A stretch of 64,000 nucleotides of DNA from contig JAXLXE010000002.1 in the NCBI GenBank assembly GCA_046328115.1, positions 558,001 to 622,000 of the forward strand, in the 5' to 3' direction. Shown here piece by piece: positions 59,420-64,000 of this stretch. The stretch comes from JAXLXE01 sp046328115. Lineage in GTDB: Bacteria; Chloroflexota; UBA6077; JACCZL01. The position numbers were made by a program, and so were the translations under genes. The notes beneath the pieces were generated by a model. That model was not told where the DNA came from. It saw only the letters and a list, made by a program, of their open reading frames with translations, and did not search any database. Each line of letters starts with the position of its first letter. Position 1 is the first letter of the stretch.

Positions 59420-60859
59420 CTACGCCCTGACCCCGTCCATCAGCACCCAGGTGTCCTTGGCGCCGCCGCCCTGTGACGAGTTCACCACCAGCGAGCCACG
59501 CTTCAGCGCGACCCTGGTCAGCCCGCCGGGCGTCACGCGCACCTCATCGCCAAACAGCACGAATGGCCGCAGGTCCACGTGGCGGCCCTCCAGATGATCC
59601 TCCACCCAGCAAGGGTGCCGCGAAAGCTGGAGCGTGGGCTGGGCGATGTAATTGCGCGGATTCGCCCGCACTCGAGCGCGAAAGTCCTCGTGCTCCGCCC
59701 TGGTGGCGTGCGGGCCAATGAGCATACCGTAGCCACCGCTCTCATTCACCGCCTTTACGACAAGCTGCTCGATGTGGTCCAGGATGTAGTCAAAGTCTTT
59801 GGGCTCCGCCGCCACGTAGGTGTCCACGTTTGGCAGGATCTGGTCCTCGCCCAGGTAGTAGCGGATGATCTGGGGCACGTACGCGTACACCGCCTTGTCA
59901 TCCGCCACACCCGTGCCCAGCGCGTTCGCCAGGGTCACGCGGCCCAGGCGGTAGCTGGCCACCAGGCCGGCCACGCCCAGGATGGTGTCAGACCGGAACG
60001 CCAGCGGGTCCAGGAACGCGTCGTCCACGCGGCGGTAGATCACGTCCACCCGCCGCGGCCCCTGGGTGGTCCGCATCCAGACCGCGCCGTCGTCAACGAA
60101 GAGGTCGGAGCCCATCACGAGCTCCGCGCCCATAGACTTGGCCAGGAAGGCGTGCTCGAAGTACGCGGAGTTGAATGTGCCCGGCGTGAGCACCACCACC
60201 ACGGGATCGTCGGCAGAGGGCGGCGCGGCCGCGCGCAGGGTGTCCAACAGATCCTGAGGATAGCCCTCCACCGGGCGCACGTCGTAGCCGTTGAACACCT
60301 GGGGCCAGGTGCGCTTCAGCACCCGTCGATTCTCCACCACGTAGGAGACGCCGGAGGGGGTGCGCAGGTTGTCCTCCAGCACCCGAAGCTCGCCATCCGC
60401 GCCCCGCACCAGATCGCTGCCGACCACGTGGGTGTAGACGCCCAGGGGCGGCACCATGCCCCGCATCTCGCGCTGGTACGCGGCCGAGCCCAGGACGATC
60501 TCCCAGGGGATCACGCCCTGATTCAGGATGCGCTGCTCGTGGTAAATGTCTGCCAGAAAGAGGTTTAGCGCCCGGACCCGCTGCTCCAGGCCGCGCTCGA
60601 TGCGCTGCCACTCTGAGGCCGTGATGACCCGCGGCACCAGGTCAAACGGCATGATCTTCTCTACGCCGTCCTCTCCCTGGTTCAGCGAGAACGTGATGCC
60701 GCGCGCGCGGAACGAGAGCTCGGCAGCCGCCTGCTTGCGCTCAACGTCGTCGCTCGTGAGCGCACTCAGCGCCTCCGCCAGCCGGGCGTACTGCGGCCGC
60801 GGCTGACCGGACGCCTCGAACATCTCGTCGTAGAACGGGCCCGGCTGGTAGTCGCTCAC
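59420..60859 (-). CDS. Circularly permuted ATP-grasp protein, type 2
   Basis: A 479-residue predicted amide-bond ligase. Features include FYDEMFEASG at the start, LFLADIYHEQRIL, DNLRTPSGVSYVVENR (cited as RTPSGVSYVVEN), DKAVYAYVPQIIRYYLGE in part, and NESGGYGMLIGPHA with the nucleotide-binding glycines. GTG at 60859 gives the usual N-terminus; an upstream GTG would add 16 residues. First gene of the three-gene cassette, so the likely product is a peptide-like compound; no substrate is known. Confidence 0.92.
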   Translation of the reverse strand: MSDYQPGPFYDEMFEASGQPRPQYARLAEALSALTSDDVERKQAAAELSFRARGITFSLNQGEDGVEKIMPFDLVPRVITASEWQRIERGLEQRVRALNLFLADIYHEQRILNQGVIPWEIVLGSAAYQREMRGMVPPLGVYTHVVGSDLVRGADGELRVLEDNLRTPSGVSYVVENRRVLKRTWPQVFNGYDVRPVEGYPQDLLDTLRAAAPPSADDPVVVVLTPGTFNSAYFEHAFLAKSMGAELVMGSDLFVDDGAVWMRTTQGPRRVDVIYRRVDDAFLDPLAFRSDTILGVAGLVASYRLGRVTLANALGTGVADDKAVYAYVPQIIRYYLGEDQILPNVDTYVAAEPKDFDYILDHIEQLVVKAVNESGGYGMLIGPHATRAEHEDFRARVRANPRNYIAQPTLQLSRHPCWVEDHLEGRHVDLRPFVLFGDEVRVTPGGLTRVALKRGSLVVNSSQGGGAKDTWVLMDGVRA

Positions 60860-61342
60860 GGGGAGTCGCCTAGCAGCGGTGGGCCGCGGGGAAAGACTGT
60901 CGATCACGTGGCGGGCGGCACGCGCTCCCGATGACTCGCACGCCCACGGACCAACGCCCGCGGGTACGCGGCGTGGCAAGGGTAGAGAACAGCGGGGCCG
61001 CGGTCATCGTGCAAACTCCACAAATCGACGCCCGAATGATGTGGCAACCGGCGGAGCGGTGGCACGAGGGCGGGTGACCGTGCGTTCGATGGCGCCTGCG
61101 TGGGGACGCGCGAGGACCTTCGCTTCGCTCAAGGACGCAAGAGACGTGCACGGGCTAGCGCAAGCCGCGACGTGGCGCTCGACCGGGGCCAGCGGGACGC
61201 TGGCGATCCCAGCAGACGGGCTTCGGCTCACGGCCTGGCGGGTGACTAGATCCCCACGCTTTGGCTAGGGTGGGCTCTCCGGTGTCGGGATGAACGCGCT
61301 GGGATGACCGCCTGCTTCAGGATGCTGGTTGGAAGGACTGGC
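60860..61342. other. Intergenic region, no gene seen
   Basis: 483 bp between the ATP-grasp start and the DUF362-fusion stop, both on the minus strand. Open frames here have no Shine-Dalgarno or family resemblance. A weak minus-strand promoter (TTGCAC, 17 bp, TGTTCT) lies near 60990-61015 and could serve the ATP-grasp cassette. No hairpin terminator for the DUF362 gene stood out. Confidence 0.5.
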
Positions 61343-63199
61343 CTACGCGGCGCCCCGGATTCTCGGCTGGCGGAGGCCGGTCAGCGTCTGCAGTGCCCGC
61401 CTCGTTGGGCGCTGCCACCAGCGTTCGGTGGCCTTTGGCTCGAACGCCTCCTCGTCGAACTCCGGGACCAGCAGGCCGCCCTGCTCGAAGGCGGGCTGGG
61501 CCAGCAGGGTCACCAGCGCTGACCAGTCCGAGTGGTACGGCCCGCGCCAGCCGCCGATCGGCGCATTGGCGCCACTCACGGCGGTGCGGGCAGAGGGATC
61601 GCCGAACCAATCGATCGCCGCTCGGATCAGCGGCGCGTGGCGGGGGTCGGCCAGGCCCATGTGACGCGCCGCCACCACGTCCACTGCCAGGGCGTCCGCG
61701 CCGGCGTACACCCGCAGCGGCATGAGGGGGCGCGGGCAGCCAAGCACGCCCACCACGCCGTCTGCCGCGGTGCCATAGGCATCCAGGACCGCGAAGTGGG
61801 GCGGGTAATCCTCCAGGACCGTGGTCAGGTCGGCCCCGCGGCGCGTGGCCCGCTCGGCCAGAAGCTGATCGTCGCAGCGGCCGGCGATCCCCTCGCAGGA
61901 GCCCAGCGTCAGGTGGACCAGGTCCGTGGGGTGGCTGCGCATCTTGCCGAAGACGATCCGCAGATCCGCCTCCTGCCAGGCGCGGCTGATGGTGCGCGGC
62001 GTCGTCCCGCGCGCGAACCCGTGGGGCACCTGATCGGCTGAGAGGTCCACCAGCGCGTAGCGATCGGATGTGTAGCCGAAGTAGCGGCCCACGTCGCGGA
62101 TCGACCGATGCTGGTAGTGCCGGTCGTAGCCGTTGCGGGCCTCGGCCACGCCGATCTGGCCGCAGCCCAGCTCCTGCAGCATCACGGCCAGGCCATCCAC
62201 AAGCTCTGGATCCGTCACCACCGAGCGGTCGGCCTCGTGGTAGCCAAACATGTACGAGACCTTGATGACGACGCTCAGATCAGACACCGACTTACCCAGA
62301 GCCCCCGCGCGATCCACCACCACCCGCTCCAGGACGGCGCGCTGGGCCGCGCGGCGCAGCGCATCCAGCTTCTGGGCCGGGCCCGGTCCGTCCGCCACGG
62401 CCACCTGGCCGCCGGTGCCGAGGACGTGCCGCCCCTCCAGCGTGCGCCGACGCGCGCGGGGCAAGTACGCCTCGCCGATCAGGCGGAGCTTCTCGCCGAG
62501 CGACTTCGCGGACTCGCCGGCCGCCAGACCATCCGCGTCGTCGAACGTCGCCGCGAGCAGCTCGTAGAGCCGACGGTGGCGCTCCTCCTCCGCGTGGGCC
62601 CGCGTGGCGGCGTCCACCAGCCAGGCGGGCGCGGATGGGACGTCTGGCAGCAGGTCCAGCATACGGCGGTAGCAGAGGGCGCCCGTGCGCTCCACCTGCA
62701 TGCAGAGCTGGAAGAACGATCGGAGGTGCCCGTGGCGCAGCGCCTCGCGGACGTCCGCCGGGCTGCGACCGCTGACTCGATCCGCCAGATCGACGGCGCT
62801 GGCCATGGCCCAGGCCAACGGCCGGGCACGCCAGGTCACCTGGCTCCGCAGCCGCGCAGCCCAGGCGCTGGCGGCGCCGACGACCCGCAGGTGCGTGCCG
62901 CGGGCCGCAGAGGCACGGGTGCCCAGCGCCTCCAGCGCCGACTGCATATGCTCCGCGTGGAGGGCCTCCTCCACCCGCGCCCAGGCCGTGGCGTAGCGCA
63001 CCAGGCCCTGGGTCTCCGGATCGAGCGACGTCCTGGCCAGGCGGGCCTCGATGACGTCCTGGCCCAGGGCGGTGGCGCACAGCGCGTGCCGCTCCGCCAG
63101 CAGGACTAGAAGGTGCACCAGCTCCCGCTCCGGCTCGTTCACGCAGCGCAGCCGGATATCGTCCAGCTCGCGGGCGAACCCCTCCACAAGACTGCTCAC
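61343..63199 (-). CDS. Ferritin-like domain fused to DUF362
   Basis: A 618-residue fusion. The N-terminal half (about 1-250) is helical with Glu/His pairs typical of diiron ferritin-like bundles: EEALHAEHM, ERTGALCYRR and AHAEEERHRRLYE. The C-terminal half (about 300-600) is DUF362-like: VVIKVSYMFGYH, FGKMRSHPTDLVHLTLG and VLGCPRPLMPLRVYAGADAL, cited in part. No CxxC iron-sulfur motifs are seen, unlike many DUF362 proteins. GTG at 63199 with GGGGGAT upstream; a longer upstream frame is not credible. Function unknown; it lies upstream of the ATP-grasp cassette on the same strand. Confidence 0.72.
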   Translation of the reverse strand: MSSLVEGFARELDDIRLRCVNEPERELVHLLVLLAERHALCATALGQDVIEARLARTSLDPETQGLVRYATAWARVEEALHAEHMQSALEALGTRASAARGTHLRVVGAASAWAARLRSQVTWRARPLAWAMASAVDLADRVSGRSPADVREALRHGHLRSFFQLCMQVERTGALCYRRMLDLLPDVPSAPAWLVDAATRAHAEEERHRRLYELLAATFDDADGLAAGESAKSLGEKLRLIGEAYLPRARRRTLEGRHVLGTGGQVAVADGPGPAQKLDALRRAAQRAVLERVVVDRAGALGKSVSDLSVVIKVSYMFGYHEADRSVVTDPELVDGLAVMLQELGCGQIGVAEARNGYDRHYQHRSIRDVGRYFGYTSDRYALVDLSADQVPHGFARGTTPRTISRAWQEADLRIVFGKMRSHPTDLVHLTLGSCEGIAGRCDDQLLAERATRRGADLTTVLEDYPPHFAVLDAYGTAADGVVGVLGCPRPLMPLRVYAGADALAVDVVAARHMGLADPRHAPLIRAAIDWFGDPSARTAVSGANAPIGGWRGPYHSDWSALVTLLAQPAFEQGGLLVPEFDEEAFEPKATERWWQRPTRRALQTLTGLRQPRIRGAA

Positions 63200-63311
63200 A
63201 GCATCCCCCGATCGGCGGTGACGGGTCCACGGGTGGTGGCCGTTCAGTGAAACGTATCCGGACGGCCCGTCGGGTACCCTAAGGCAGCATCGAGCGCCAG
63301 GCAGGAGCGGC

Positions 63312-64000
63312 ATGGGCGGCCTTCGAGTGGGCATAGACGTGGGTGGGACGTTCACGGACGTGGTGGCCGTGGAGTCGGACAGCGGCCGCGCGCTGGTGCA
63401 CAAGATCCCGTCCACGCCGTCCGACCCGGCCGAGGCGATCGTCCGCGGGCTCACCGAGATCGCCGCGCTGACCGGGCAAGGGCTGGACCACGTTGAGTAC
63501 TTCGCCCACGGTAGCACGGTGGCCACCAACGCGCTGCTCCAGCGGCAGGGCGCGCGGGTAGGCCTGATCACCACGGAGGGCTTCCGCGACCTGCTGGAGA
63601 TTGGCCGCCAGACCCGCCCCCACCTGTACGACCTGCAGGTGGACAAGCCGCCGCCGCTGGCTTCCCGCGACCTCCGGCTGGGCGTGCCCGAGCGGCTCCA
63701 GCACGACGGTACGGTGCTCCAGCCGCTGGACCTGGCGGCGCTGCGGGCGGCGCTGGCGCGGCTGGGACGGGGCGGCATCGAGTCGCTGGCGATCTGCTTC
63801 CTGCACTCATATCGAGAGCCTGCCCACGAGCGGGCGGCGCGTGATCTGGCGGCGGAGCTGCTGCCGGGGGTGTTCCTGTCCGTCTCACACGAGGTGCTGC
63901 CGGAGTTCCGCGAGTTCGAGCGGCTCAACACCACCGTTGTGAACGCGTTCCTGGGCCCGGGCGTGGGGCGGTACCTGCGGTCGCTGGAGGATCGGCTCGC
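63312..64000 (+). CDS. Hydantoinase/oxoprolinase N-terminal part (3' end outside window)
   Basis: The first 229 residues of a HyuA/5-oxoprolinase-type protein. RVGIDVGGTFTDVVAV is the ASKHA-type phosphate motif, then YFAHGSTVATNALLQRQGAR and GLITTEGFRDLLEIGRQ, all hallmarks. ATG with AGGAG 6 nt upstream. It is divergent from the DUF362 fusion. It probably opens cyclic amides (5-oxoproline, hydantoins) with ATP, working with a HyuB partner expected downstream. Confidence 0.9.
   Translation, partial: MGGLRVGIDVGGTFTDVVAVESDSGRALVHKIPSTPSDPAEAIVRGLTEIAALTGQGLDHVEYFAHGSTVATNALLQRQGARVGLITTEGFRDLLEIGRQTRPHLYDLQVDKPPPLASRDLRLGVPERLQHDGTVLQPLDLAALRAALARLGRGGIESLAICFLHSYREPAHERAARDLAAELLPGVFLSVSHEVLPEFREFERLNTTVVNAFLGPGVGRYLRSLEDRL

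Noticed and set aside
60870..61268. Overlapping short open frames between the ATP-grasp and DUF362 genes
   Set aside because: Arg/Pro/Ala-rich translations in several frames with no Shine-Dalgarno; typical of non-coding GC-rich DNA.
1..64000. tRNA, rRNA, tmRNA and RNase P RNA genes
   Set aside because: I read the intergenic regions on both strands for their conserved segments and saw none; a covariance-model search would be needed to be certain.

Overview
This 64 kb window is GC-rich and gene-dense chromosomal DNA. It most resembles a Chloroflexota genome; this is inferred, because no rRNA or other phylogenetic marker lies in the window. The main pointers are two peptide-transporter binding lipoproteins with long KPAEA-type linkers after the lipobox, many GTG/TTG starts, frequent 4-nt stop/start overlaps, and the combination of receiver proteins, NHL proteins and secreted beta-helix proteins. 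I found no rRNA, tRNA, CRISPR array, insertion sequence or prophage.

Layout. 0-7.5 kb: a catabolic/oxidoreductase group (hydrolase fragment, SDR, phosphonatase-like HAD, D-2-hydroxyacid dehydrogenase), an ABC-F protein, and a thioredoxin-like/MsrA/NHL operon. 7.5-11.5 kb: two tandem secreted beta-helix paralogues. 11.5-18.8 kb: a six-gene minus-strand cell-surface operon (Nudix, ICMT-like methyltransferase, two GT39-like membrane proteins, polysaccharide deacetylase, carbamoyltransferase). 18.9-22.3 kb: a coupled pair of a membrane-anchored NagZ-like GH3 enzyme and a Ser/Thr kinase whose sensor lies outside the cell. 23.9-27.8 kb: a peptide ABC importer without its own ATPases, followed by small membrane proteins. 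29-34.6 kb: DEAD-box helicase, ureohydrolase, coaBC-coaX and an enolase-superfamily enzyme.

34.6-38.8 kb: rpsU, a zinc-ribbon protein, a TIM-barrel isomerase, a hairpin-rich non-coding stretch and a NarL-type two-component pair. 38.8-44.4 kb: a UvrD-like helicase with an inserted DEDDh exonuclease, a 12-bp tandem repeat, an apparent 52-residue small gene and a phnDCE-type importer. 44.4-48.1 kb: cupredoxin, single-domain receiver, glycosyltransferase and O-antigen-ligase-like protein. 48.1-54.8 kb: a complete five-gene oligopeptide importer with a good sigma-70 promoter. 54.9-64 kb: a GT-B-like protein, a small secreted protein with three EDSGSD repeats and a structured leader, a polysaccharide deacetylase, the transglutaminase/alpha-E/ATP-grasp cassette, a ferritin-like/DUF362 fusion, and the start of a hydantoinase/oxoprolinase.

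The recurring themes are envelope construction and sensing, and uptake of peptides and phosphonate-like compounds. The best candidates for something undescribed are the GH3-kinase pair, the EDSGSD protein with its hairpin leader, the ferritin-DUF362 fusion beside the ATP-grasp cassette, and the multi-hairpin region near 36.7-37.0 kb.
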